From Nitrincola sp. (GTDB lineage: Bacteria > Pseudomonadota > Gammaproteobacteria > Pseudomonadales > Balneatricaceae), in contig JAJOJN010000121.1 of NCBI GenBank assembly GCA_021208565.1, positions 1-64,000 of the forward strand: a stretch of 64,000 nucleotides of DNA, given 5' to 3'. Below the pieces are notes generated by a model. The model did not search any database. It was not told the DNA's origin and worked only from the letters and a program-made list of their open reading frames with translations. Made by a program: the position numbers and the translations under genes. This document shows positions 19,279 to 29,495 of the stretch, piece after piece. Each line of letters opens with the position of its first letter. Within the stretch, counting starts at the first letter, position 1.

Positions 19279-21888
19279 GTGTGAATTTGCATGAAGCGTT
19301 GCGTGATGATGTCCGTATGTTGGGCGATAGTTTAGGACGCACCATCGCGGCAGATCTTGGTGAAGCGTTTTTACAACGTGTTGAAACGATTCGTCAGTTA
19401 GCGAAAGAAGGGCGCAGTGCCGCTAAGCCAGATCATGAAGAACTCCTCTCTGCGATAGAGTCATTGGATAAAGAGGACGTGTTACCCTTAGCGCGTGCGT
19501 TTTACCCAATTTCTTAATCTTGCCAATATTGCTGAAGAACACCATCGTGTGCGTCGACAGTTAGATGCCAATGAACAGGACGAGCCAGATGAGTTTGCTG
19601 CACTGATTGAGCAGTTACATCAATCGGGACAATCGGCTCAATCGATCAGTCAGACACTATCCGAATTGCGTGTCGATCTAGTGTTGACCGCTCACCCAAC
19701 TGAGGTGAATCGTCGTACCCTGATTCAAAAATATGATGCCATCACCGATTGCCTCAAACGTCTGGATCGCCAAGAGCCGGTGAGTGACCGATTGGATCAA
19801 TTGATTGCTCAAATCTGGCATACGGATGAAATACGCAAGCAGCGCCCGACACCCGTTGATGAGGCGAAGTGGGGTTTTGCAGTCATTGAAAACTCTCTGT
19901 GGAAGGCGATACCGGCTTTCTACAAACGCTTGGATCAATCGCTATCCAATGTATTACAGATCAATTTGCCCTTGCACTGCTCACCTGTGCGTTTCTCCTC
20001 TTGGATGGGTGGCGACCGTGATGGCAACCCTAATGTCACCGCCAAAGTCACTGAAGAAGTACTTCAGCTGGCGCGATGGATGGCAGCTGATCTATTTGCG
20101 CGCGATGTGGATGAATTGCGTAAAGAACTCTCCATGTTTCGCGCGAATGCGGAACTCAGGTCACTGGTTGGCGATACAACCTCAGAGCCCTACCGCGTTT
20201 TTTTGGGTGGGCTAAAAGCCAAACTTGAAGCCACTCGACGAGGCATCGAAGCCAAGTTAAAAGGGCAAAGTGTCGATGAAAGTGGTTGGATTTTTGATGA
20301 CCAAGAGTTGCTCGAACCTTTAATGCTTTGCCATCGCTCTCTTTGCGATTGCGGTATGAGCAATATCGCTTCTGGCTTGCTTGAAGATATTATCCGCCGC
20401 GCTTCCTGCTTCGGTTTAGCCTTGGTCAAAATCGATATTCGTCAAAATGCTGATCGTCATCGCCAAGTCTTTGATGAACTTTGTGCTTTTTATCAGCTAG
20501 GCAGCTACTCTGATTGGTCGGAAACACAGAAACAAGCCTTTTTACTCAAAGAACTTGAATCTAAACGTCCTTTGATTCCACGTGATTGGCAACCCTCTGC
20601 CGATGTGCAAGAAGTACTCGATACCTGTGAAGTGGTCGCTAAAACATCTCCAGACTCCTTGGGGTCTTATGTGATCTCTATGGCGAGTAAACCCTCAGAT
20701 GTGCTTTCAGTAATCTTGCTGCTCAGAGAGAAGGGCATTCGCTGGAATATGCGTGTAGCACCACTATTTGAAACCCTCGCGGATTTGGATGGTGGGCCAG
20801 ACTGTATCGCCGATCTGTTAAATATCGATTGGTACAAAGCCTATACTCAAGGCAAGCAAGAAGTGATGATCGGCTACTCAGATTCATCTAAAGATGCAGG
20901 TCAATTAGCCGCCGCTTGGGGGCAATATCGTGCGCAACAAGCACTTACCCATGTTTGTCAGCAACATGGCGTTCATTTAACGCTGTTCCATGGTCGAGGG
21001 GGTACGGTAGGTCGTGGGGGTGGTCCTAGCCATACAGCGATTCTCTCTCAACCACCGGGCTCAGTGGCAGGGGCTTTGCGCGTAACGGAGCAGGGGGAGA
21101 TGATCCGCTTTAAGTTTGGTGTGCCCGAAATAGCCGTTCGTAACTTAGAGCTTTATACCGGTGCTGTGTTGCAGGCAACCCTCTGTCCGGGTGAGCCTGC
21201 TAAGCCTGAGTGGTGCAACTATATGGATAAATTGGCTCAGACGGGATTTAAGAGCTACCGAAGCATAGTTCGTGAAGATCCTCAGTTTGTGCCTTATTTC
21301 CGTTCGACCACACCTGAGCAGGAGTTAGCTAAGCTACCGCTTGGTTCTCGTCCGGCGAAGCGCCGTGTCGATGGTGGTGTAGAAAGTTTACGCGCTATTC
21401 CATGGATTTTCGCTTGGACACAAATTAGGCTGCTATTACCGGCCTGGCTCGGCTCGGATACCGCTTTGGGTGATGCTATCGAATCGGGTGAGCTGAATCG
21501 ACTGCAAGAAATTTATGCAAACTGGCCTTTCTTTAGAACCAATATCGATATGTTGGAGATGGTGCTGGCAAAGACAGATAAAAGTATCGCTGCTTACTAT
21601 GAAAAGCGACTCACCTCGGAAGACTTAGGTGTTCTAGGTGCGAGTCTGCGAGATCGTCTGCAACGCACGGCACAGTGGGTTAAACAGATCAAGCAGGTTA
21701 ATCGCTTGTTAGAAGATAATCCGATTATTCGACAATCGATTGAAGTCCGAAACCCTTACTTAGATCCATTGCATTTTTTACAAGTGGAGCTGCTATATCG
21801 GGATCGAAATCAGCCGGATCAACGTCTTGAGCAAGCACTGATGGTCACTATGGCAGGAATTTCTGCGGGTATGAGAAATACCGGTTAG
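19275..21888 (+). CDS. ppc: Phosphoenolpyruvate carboxylase (one frameshift)
   Basis: Carboxylates phosphoenolpyruvate to oxaloacetate, refilling the TCA cycle. The active-site histidine lies in DLVLTAHPTEVNRRT, the second catalytic motif is GYSDSSKDAG, and the glycine loop is FHGRGGTVGRGGGPSH. The C-terminus ends in the invariant GMRNTG. One extra T in the TTTT run near 19500-19503 splits the N-terminal part; removing it joins LARAF to TQFLNLAN. The corrected length is about 870 residues. The ATG overlaps the mazG stop by four bases. Confidence 0.97.
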
Positions 21889-21964
21889 TGCTAATGTCGA
21901 ATTGTGATTGCGGTAAGCTAAGCGTTAACCTCGGATACTATTTTCGTATGCTGTTGCCTAGTGA

Positions 21965-22667
<703 letters not shown>

Positions 22668-22698
22668 CGGCAAGTTACATCCCCAAGATACACCCTAT

Positions 22699-22728
22699 AG
22701 GCCCTGCCATGTCAGGGCCTTATTTTTT
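22699..22728 (+). terminator. Rho-independent terminator after adk
   Basis: An 8-bp stem (AGGCCCTG with CAGGGCCT), six-base loop, and a T-rich tail (TATTTTTT). It separates adk from the small Cys-rich gene that starts 15 bases later. Confidence 0.88.
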
Positions 22729-22742
22729 AGAAGACATGTTTT

Positions 22743-22943
22743 ATGCTTGAGACTGATCACAACACAGAGCAATTGATTGAAGAACCCATCCCTCCAGCAC
22801 CTAGTGAATGTTGTGGTGGTGGCTCTTGTTGTCCTTGTGTATGGGATTTTTACTTTGAACAGAAACGTTTGTGGCAAGAACAGCAGAAAGCATTAAAAGA
22901 AGCCACCTCCCCGCTGCAAAACGACACGTCGTCCAAGGTGTAG
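22743..22943 (+). CDS. Small cysteine-rich oxidoreductase-like protein
   Basis: A 66-residue protein with a compact cysteine cluster, CCGGGSCCPCVWDFYFEQ near residues 23-40, after a Pro-rich lead-in (EEPIPPAPSE). The layout matches the short oxidoreductase-like domain (Pfam Oxidored-like), whose biochemical role is unknown. The clustered cysteines suggest metal or Fe-S binding, but that is inference. It starts just after the adk terminator and probably has its own promoter inside or near that region. No partner gene is obvious; the next gene is convergent. Confidence 0.75.
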   Translation: MLETDHNTEQLIEEPIPPAPSECCGGGSCCPCVWDFYFEQKRLWQEQQKALKEATSPLQNDTSSKV

Positions 22944-22980
22944 TTTTTAAGCGTTCGGTAGAAAATTCGCGGTTAAAACA

Positions 22981-23621
22981 CTAGCCCTTAACGCTAGCCG
23001 CCTCAGTATAGCCGTGACGGTGATAAAACCGCTTAAGTTCGCTGTCAGACGCACTCAGTCCAGTAAATACTCGGACATAATCATTGATTCGTGCCATGCG
23101 AGTTTCAAGTGACTCATGTGTGCGCATCGAGACATAGCCAATTTGCGTCAAATAAATCGTCCGTGCACGGAAATATCCGCTTCGTGTTGAGGGAAACTGA
23201 ACTGCTCAAACATCTCGCCAATAGCTTGCAAGCGACGACGGTCAGCCTCTTCTATCTCCTCTCTGACATCATCCGATTGTAATGCCCAGTTTCGCATCGC
23301 AAACTCGAAGGCATCATCAAATAAGGCATTATCTAGCCAGCAATCAAACAGGTTCAGCACCGCCTCGGTGATATTTTCAGCATAGGCTTGGGTTTGTTGA
23401 ATTAAGTTACCGGTATTTTTGTCACGCCAGCGCTGAATCAGCGCTTCCAACAGTGCTTCTCTGTCTTTAAAAAACCAGTAAAAGCTGGTGCGAGAGAGGT
23501 TAAGTTGCTTGGCTAAGGGCTGAATACGAACAGCCTCCACCCCACGCGTAATCAGCGTGTCATAAGCAATATCTATCCAAACATCTGGCGAGCCGCGCCA
23601 ACCGGTTTCAGGCATATTCAT
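22981..23621 (-). CDS. TetR-family transcriptional regulator (one frameshift)
   Basis: The N-terminal helix-turn-helix is typical: AVRIQPLAKQLNLSRTSFYW followed by FFKDREALLEALI. The C-terminal ligand domain is helical. The frame breaks near 23164-23180; restoring one T in the ATATTTCC region joins EADI to FRARTIYLTQIGYVSM and extends the protein to the TAG at 22981, about 213 residues, the usual TetR size. It is divergent from the flavoprotein gene at 23768, with a shared 146-base spacer that holds a palindrome over the putative promoter. It likely controls that gene; the inducer is unknown. Confidence 0.86.
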
Positions 23622-23683
23622 GTCGCGAAGAATACGGTCTTTAGTCGTTTAAGGCAATTAATTGTTCATCTATGTACCTATAA

Positions 23684-23712
23684 TTGACACATGTGTACAT
23701 TTTAACTAATCT
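23684..23712 (+). promoter_or_regulatory. Promoter with overlapping palindrome, between tetR-type gene and flavoprotein gene
   Basis: TTGACA at 23684-23689, a 17-base spacer, and TAATCT at 23707-23712 form a good sigma-70 promoter for the plus strand. The 10-base palindrome ACACATGTGT (23687-23696) overlaps the -35 and spacer, a natural place for the TetR-type regulator to bind and repress. This is read from sequence alone. Confidence 0.6.
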
Positions 23713-23767
23713 GCCAATAAAACAAAAACAGTACACCTCGATAAATCAATAATGGGATGGTGCTCAT

Positions 23768-25803
23768 ATGTCCAAAGATCCATTGCTACAACCTTATCAG
23801 CTTAAGCATCTGACGTTAAAAAACCGTATTATGACCACTTCCCATGAACCGGCCTATCCTGAAGACGGCATGCCGAAAGCGAAATACCGCGCTTATCATG
23901 CTGAACGGGCAAAAGCGGGTATTGCTTTAACCATGACAGCGGGGTCGGCAACCGTCTCTAAAGATAGCCCCCCAGTCTTCAATAATATTTTGGCTTACAA
24001 AGATGAAGTGGTGCCCTACATGCGTGATTTGGCCGATGCCTGTCACGAACATGGCACCGCCGTGATGATTCAGCTAACTCACCTAGGTCGTCGGACACAC
24101 TGGGCAAAAGGCGATTGGTTAAGTGTGGTGTCGCCTTCCCATCATCGTGAAGCCAGTCATCGTGCCTTCCCCAAAAAGATGGAAGATTGGGATATCGAGC
24201 GCATTATCAAAGATTATGCTGATGCGGCAGAGCGTATGTATGTCGCAGGTCTTGATGGCATTGAGCTACAAGCTTACGGACACTTGATGGATCAGTTCTG
24301 GTCACCACTGACCAACACGCTCGAAGGGCCCTATGGCGGCTCACTGGATAATCGTTTGCTATTCACTTTTGATGTGCTGAAAGAGATACGCAGACGTGTT
24401 GGTGAAAAATTTATTGTCGGTGTCCGTTATACCGCTGATGAACAATTGCCAGGAGGAATCTCTGTTGAGGAGGGTTTATTGATTTCTCAGAAATTACAAG
24501 CCAGTGGTATGGTTGATTTCCTCAATGTTATCCGTGGACATATCGATACCGATGCCGGTTTAACCGATGTCATTCCTGTGCAAGGGATGCGTAATGCGCC
24601 TCATTTGGATTTTGCAGGTGAAGTGCGCAAATTAACGGGTATGCCAACATTTCATGCCGCCAAAATTCCGGATATCGCCACCGCCCGTTATGCTATCGAT
24701 TCCGGCAAACTCGATATGGTGGGCTTAACCCGTGCTCATATGGCGGACCCACATATCGTGCGTAAACTGATGGCGGGTGAAGAAGATCGTATTCGTCCTT
24801 GTGTCGGTGCTAATTTCTGCTTAGATCGAATTTACCAAGGTGGGGAAGCCTACTGCATTCACAATCCAGCTACAGGACGTGAGTTGACCATGCCTCACGA
24901 TATTCCTAAGGCGACAACACAGAAAAAAGTGTTGGTCATTGGCGCAGGTCCAGCTGGGTTGGAAGCGGCCCGCGTTGCTGCTGAACGAGGCCATCGAGTG
25001 ACGTCATGGAAGCGGCAGATAAAGCGGGTGGTCAAGTCAGACTTACCGCGCAAAGTGAACGCCGTCGAGAGATGATCAGTATTATCGACTGGCGTTTGGC
25101 AGAATGTGAACGAATGGGTGTGGATTTTCGCTTTAATACCTGGGCGGAAGCGGATGATGTCATCAATGAACACGCAGATGTGGTGATTGTTGCGACGGGT
25201 GGATTACCGCATACCGAAGTGTTAAGTGAAGGCAATGAATTAGTGGTCTCTACTTGGGATATCATCGCCGGTGACGTGAAGCCAGGACGCAATGTATTGA
25301 TTTATGATGACGCTGGCGATCATGCCGCCTTACAAGCGGCCGAAGTGATCGCTGCCAGTGGTGCCAAAGTCGAGATCATGACACCGGATCGTACCTTCGC
25401 ACCGGAAGTGATGGCGATGAATCTGGTACCCTATATGCGGAGTTTACAAAAACATGATGTGACCTTCACCGTGACCTACCGTCTGGCATCCGTTGAAAAG
25501 CAAGAGGGAGGGTTGCTGGCGCGATTAAGCAGTGATTATGGTGGTGTACTCAATACTCGTCATGTCGATCAAGTGGTGGTCAATCATGGAACCTTGCCAC
25601 TGGATGAGTTGTACTTTGACCTGAAATCCCTTTCGACCAATTTAGGTGCCGTTAACTATGAAGAGTTAATTGCGGGGGAGGTGCAAACCGAACTTAGAAA
25701 TCCTGAAGGTCAATTCATGCTGTACCGAATTGGTGATGCGGTGTCAGCACGAAATACACATGCGGCCATTTATGATGCGTTGCGTTTAGTTAAGGATATT
25801 TAA
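23768..25803 (+). CDS. NADH:flavin oxidoreductase, N-methylproline-demethylase-like (one frameshift)
   Basis: A two-part flavoenzyme of the 2,4-dienoyl-CoA reductase / trimethylamine dehydrogenase superfamily. An Old Yellow Enzyme-type FMN barrel (about residues 1-340) opens with LLQPYQLKHLTLKNRIM and has GIELQAYGHLMDQFWSPLTN. A cysteine region follows, then an FAD/NAD(P) domain with VLVIGAGPAGLEAARVAAE near residue 385. The HxxR-like and HEPAYPEDGMPK features resemble the demethylases of stachydrine, N-methylproline and dimethylglycine breakdown (StcD/DgcA group). One base is missing near 25002, between HRVT and VMEAADKAGG. Corrected length is about 678 residues. The exact substrate cannot be told from sequence. 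Confidence 0.78.
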
Positions 25804-25874
25804 CCTATCTAAGATCAAAAGATCTTGCTTAGCTGATACAGCTTGTCAGCATAGTAACGGCCTAAAAATATGAA

Positions 25875-25891
25875 GCCCGGCATTGCCGGGC
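25875..25891. terminator. Hairpin after the flavoprotein gene
   Basis: GCCCGGC and GCCGGGC form a perfect 7-bp GC stem with a 3-base loop, about 70 bases after the stop of the flavoprotein gene. The T tract behind it is poor (GTGTTCTTC), so termination is likely but weak. A second small palindrome, AAGATC-AAAA-GATCTT, lies at 25811-25826. Confidence 0.5.
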
Positions 25892-25964
25892 GTGTTCTTC
25901 AGTCGAGCTTATCATTTAACTTAATTGAGTTTTTTTAAAAAGACACAGTTAATCGATTAAATGA

Positions 25965-26076
25965 TTAGGCTTTCTTTAGTTTTTGTTTCAATTTTTTCAT
26001 TTTCTTTTCTTGCTTCGCTACTTTTGCTTTCGTGGCTTTAATCGCTTTTTTTTAGCTTCTTTTTAATGCTCGCCAT
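25965..26076 (-). CDS. Very small Lys-rich basic protein (one frameshift)
   Basis: Reading from ATG 26076, with GGAGACC eight bases upstream, gives MASIKKKLKK before an eight-A run (26046-26053). Removing one A keeps the frame open to TAA at 25965 and gives 36 residues, nearly half of them lysine, with the rest mostly Ala, Leu, Gln and Val. The pattern predicts one long basic helix, so nucleic-acid or ribosome binding is plausible but unproven. Without the correction only 12 residues are encoded. Evidence for a real gene is the good ribosome site and the composition staying uniform across the repaired shift. I do not recognise a named family. Confidence 0.5.
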
Positions 26077-26185
26077 GAGGTCTCCTTGCTTGTTATGAGT
26101 AAATACAACATCTTAAGCTTAGACCCTGTTTTGGCATAGGTCAAAAACGAACCATAGCACCTGCATTTTTTTGGTTTTTTTGAGC

Positions 26186-26599
26186 TCAGAAATCAACTTT
26201 GTTTCGCAACGCTTTAGTTTTTCCGCGTTGGGTTTTCTCATCCACTCGTCGGCGCTGAGAACCCTTCGTCGGCTTTGTTGCCCGACGCGGTTTTGCTTGC
26301 TTAATAGCGAGCTGTATCAGCTCTTTCAGTCGCATCAGTGCATCGTCTTTATTCATTTCCAAGGTGCGAAAACGCTGTGCCTTGATCACGATGACACCGT
26401 CTTGCGTGATGCGTTGATCTGAATAGTTCAGCAGGCGTTCTTTGTAGGCGGGTGGCAAGGATGAACGGTGAATGTCGAAGCGCAAATGCACTGCAGAGGC
26501 GACCTTATTGACATTCTGGCCGCCTGCACCCTGTGCTCGGATCGGTTGAAATTCAATCTCCCAGTCGGACAAGTGAAGGGTTTCGGTAATCTCGAGCAA
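26186..26599 (-). CDS. arfB: Alternative ribosome-rescue factor ArfB (YaeJ)
   Basis: A peptidyl-tRNA hydrolase of the class I release-factor fold that frees ribosomes stalled at mRNA ends. The catalytic GGQ is in RAQGAGGQNVNKVASAVHL near residues 20-38. The C-terminal tail is rich in Lys and Arg (KPRRATKPTKGSQRRRV) as needed to enter the empty mRNA channel. There is no stop-codon recognition domain, which separates it from RF1/RF2. Length 137 residues. The TTG start at 26599 has GAGG upstream. It stands alone, with 135 bases before the next gene. Confidence 0.93.
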   Translation of the reverse strand: MLEITETLHLSDWEIEFQPIRAQGAGGQNVNKVASAVHLRFDIHRSSLPPAYKERLLNYSDQRITQDGVIVIKAQRFRTLEMNKDDALMRLKELIQLAIKQAKPRRATKPTKGSQRRRVDEKTQRGKTKALRNKVDF

Positions 26600-26734
26600 A
26601 AGTACCTCAGTGGTTGTTGTTGATAATTGTCTGTTAATGCTTAATTGCTAGGATAACCTCAGAATGACAGAAAGTAATGTCGATAAGCGCATTTACAGTT
26701 TAAGTTCTGCTTCATGAGGTTAACTTAGGCCATC

Positions 26735-27337
26735 TTATTTTTCGTAAACAATCTCTCCCAGTGTGAGTTCAATCGGTTGCACCCCAGCCCAAACGGGTAA
26801 TGCCATATCCTCAGGATCGTCAATTGGCCCTCCTGTACGTACCTTCGCTGAGATATTTTCCAACTTGAAGGCCAACACACTGGTGGCTTTAAGTTCGGTA
26901 TCATTGGCTGGGCGTGCTTCTTTGGAGCGTCCTTGATGAAACTTTTCCATTAAGGCGTCTAGTGAGGCACGCTTTTCCACTTCATCGGTGACTTCATAAG
27001 CCTTGCCGTAAAGTATCACACTGCGGTAGTTGACTGAGTGATGAAACGCAGAACGGGCAAAGACAATGCCGTCGAGAAGGGTGACCGCAATACTGGCCTC
27101 TGCCCCCTTAAGTAATTGCTGAAACAAGCCATTCTTAGAGGAGCCATGAATATAGAGCACTTCGTCTACACGCCAATGCAGTGTTGGTTGGATTAAGGGA
27201 CCTTGCTCACTTTGACAAGCGACATGGCACACCATCGCTTCGTCTAAAATGGCATGGATGACTGCTGGGTCGTAGCTAGCGCGCTTGGGGCTTCTAATCA
27301 CTTTGTTACGTTGGGTAATGGGGTAACTTTTCATCAT
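26735..27337 (-). CDS. Pyridoxamine 5'-phosphate oxidase-related FMN-binding protein
   Basis: A 200-residue protein of the FMN-binding split-barrel family. The start KRASYDPAVIHAILDEAMVCHVAC is typical of the 'pyridoxamine 5'-phosphate oxidase family' proteins that are not true PdxH. HWRVDEVLYIHGSSKNGLFQ and SVNYRSVILYGKAYEV form the barrel strands. The substrate is unknown; PLP-vitamer or flavin redox roles are possible. It is divergent from the MocR-type regulator 44 bases away, a layout that often marks a regulated target gene. Confidence 0.85.
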   Translation of the reverse strand: MMKSYPITQRNKVIRSPKRASYDPAVIHAILDEAMVCHVACQSEQGPLIQPTLHWRVDEVLYIHGSSKNGLFQQLLKGAEASIAVTLLDGIVFARSAFHHSVNYRSVILYGKAYEVTDEVEKRASLDALMEKFHQGRSKEARPANDTELKATSVLAFKLENISAKVRTGGPIDDPEDMALPVWAGVQPIELTLGEIVYEK

Positions 27338-27381
27338 GGACTCTCTTGTTTAATCGCTGACTTGCAGTGTAGGCTTTAAAA

Positions 27382-28920
27382 GTGGATTCTATAAGATCCA
27401 ATTGTTCTCTTAATCATAGGCCCACTTTGCGTTCTTTAGTCGATCTGATCCGATCACCCCTATTATCAGGACAAACACGAAATCTCCCGCGTTACCGAGA
27501 GCTGGTACACAGATTTCAACAGGCAATCCTGTCAGGTCAATTGAGTGCAGGTGAACAGCTTCCCTCTTCACGCGAGCTGGCAGAGGAGTTAGGCGTTTCT
27601 CGTAACACCATCAAAAATGCCTATGAACTGTTACACGCCGAAGGTTATATCGACACTCGAAAAGGTTCGGGTAGCTATGTTGCCCATTTGCCGGAGCATC
27701 TTTTACAGAAAAAAAGATCGATCTCCTTTGGGGAAAAACTCACTCAATAACGCCCATCACGCAACTGGATCAGGCAACGTCACAGCCAACTCAAGCTTGA
27801 AGCTTCAACCGGCAATGGCGGCACTTGATCAGTTTCCCATGCAAGCATGGAAACGTTGCGTGAATGTTGCTCAGGCATCGCGCAGTTTATTACAGAGCGC
27901 ACCCCTAGCCGGTGACGAATTGTTGCGTGAAGCGATTGCTAAGCATTTATTGATGCGTCGAGGCATTCAGGCAGATCCCTCACAAGTCGTCATTACTTCG
28001 GGTTCGCAAGAAGCACTCTATTTAGTCAGTCGATTGTTGCTTAAAGTTGATGATGAGGTATTGGTTGAAGCGCCTGGCTATCAGGGCACCTATGATGTGG
28101 TTGCACAAACTGGGGCGCGGATCCAATCGATCAGTTGGCAAGCGCTTCAGCAACAGCCGGAAAACACACCTAAGGCTAAGTTATTGTGTGTAACACCCTC
28201 GCGTAATTTTCCGCTAGGGCATACCTTGGGTTTGTCATCACGGCTGACACTTTTGGCTTGGGCAGAGCAAAATCAAAGTTGGATATTAGAAGATGATTTT
28301 GACTGCGAATTTGCTACAGGTCCAGTGGTGAGTGCGTTGCTGGGTCTTAGTCAAAACCAATATGCGTATCAGCGGGTGATTTACACGGGAACCTTCAGTC
28401 GCACGGTTTTTCCAGCCCTAAGGTTAGGCTATGTGGTGCTTCCAACGGAGTTGATCGAGCCTTTTTTTGACACGGCGTAATCGTGTCGATGGTGGCTTAA
28501 GCCGGTTGCCTCAACTGGCATTGGCACACTTTATGATCTCAGGTGAATACAGCCGTCACCTGAAAAAAAATGCGTCTGCTTTATCAGCAGCGGCGTGTCG
28601 AAATGGAAAAAGCCTTGGCTACCTCCTCTTTAAAAGATTGGCCGGTGATTGATGCGGGTGGGGGAATGTATTTGGTTCTGGCGATGCCAGAGCTTGTTAA
28701 TGTCAAAGCTCTGGGTGACAAAGCTTTTGATGATCAGGCACTTTGCCGTTATCTAACCCAGCAGGGTTTCGCTGTTCGTCCTTTATCTTTATATGATCCC
28801 TTAACTCGCCAGTCAGGTTTGGTGCTGGGTTTTAGCGCCGAACCTGAAGGCAAACTGGCATGTTTAGTGTCTGAGTTAGCCGCGCTGATAAGTGCCTACC
28901 AAACGATTCATACCCAGTAG
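27382..28920 (+). CDS. MocR/PdxR-type GntR regulator with aminotransferase-like domain (three frameshifts)
   Basis: The N-terminal winged helix is clear: LSAGEQLPSSRELAEELGVS then RNTIKNAYELLHAEGYI and GSGSYV. It is followed by a class I aminotransferase-like domain (GDELLREAIAKHLLMRRGI, ITSGSQEALYLVSRLLLK, EDDFDCEF). Frame shifts are in homopolymers: an extra A between 27710 and 27736, an extra T in the seven-T run near 28462-28468, and an extra A in the eight-A run at 28563-28570. Corrected length is about 511 residues. The position of the PLP lysine reads TFSRTVFPALRLGY, with Arg (codon 28400-28402) where Lys is usual. Start at GTG 27382 is uncertain. It ends 45 bases inside the opposing PEBP gene. 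Confidence 0.86.
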
Positions 28921-29352
28921 ATAAGGCTCTGTCTTTTCTAAGAGTTCAGCCATGGTCAGACCTTCGGGAAGATCCAGTTGCTTATTGAGTGCCAATACCC
29001 AGAAGTAGTAATGGTGAACGCCGTGCCCTTCAGGAGGCATTGGACCACCATACCCCAGATTGCCAAAGTCGTTAACACCTTGAGTACCAAGTGAGCTAGC
29101 CTCGGCGAGTTGGTGAACATTACCGGGTAAGTTATAAAGTACCCAGTGAACATAACCATAACTGGCCTGTTTCACTAAGGGGGCATCGGGATCATGGCAG
29201 ATAATCGCAAAGGATTGCGTGCCTTCAGGTGCATGACTCCAGGTTAATTCGGGTGAAACATCGGGTCCCTCTCCCGTGTGTTTGCTTGGAATCGCGCCAC
29301 CGGCAGGAAAGGCTGAGCTGCTTAGTTGCATAGTTGACAGTGCAAAACCCAT
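28876..29352 (-). CDS. YbhB/YbcL family PEBP-like protein
   Basis: A 158-residue phosphatidylethanolamine-binding-protein fold. The family motifs DVSPELTWSHAPEGTQSFAI, HDPDAP, HWVLYNLP and YGGPMPPEGHGVHHYYFWVLAL are all present and line the anion-binding pocket. Function in bacteria is unknown; no signal peptide is seen, so it is probably cytoplasmic. The 3' end overlaps the end of the regulator gene on the other strand. Confidence 0.93.
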   Translation of the reverse strand: MGFALSTMQLSSSAFPAGGAIPSKHTGEGPDVSPELTWSHAPEGTQSFAIICHDPDAPLVKQASYGYVHWVLYNLPGNVHQLAEASSLGTQGVNDFGNLGYGGPMPPEGHGVHHYYFWVLALNKQLDLPEGLTMAELLEKTEPYLLGMNRLVGTYQRG

Positions 29353-29495
29353 AGAGAACTCCTTGATTCATTAGTAGCTTTCAATGATTTTAGTATTGCG
29401 CCAGGCGTGCCGCTTTGCAAGTCGATCAGCATTCACTGCTGCCTTAACAGGCTTTTCTGCTAAACTGTGTTTTTTTATAGATAGAGTTTTGATTC

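Noticed and set aside
19805..20215. 136-residue open frame inside ppc in another frame
   Set aside because: It overlaps a conserved part of PEP carboxylase and has no recognisable domain.
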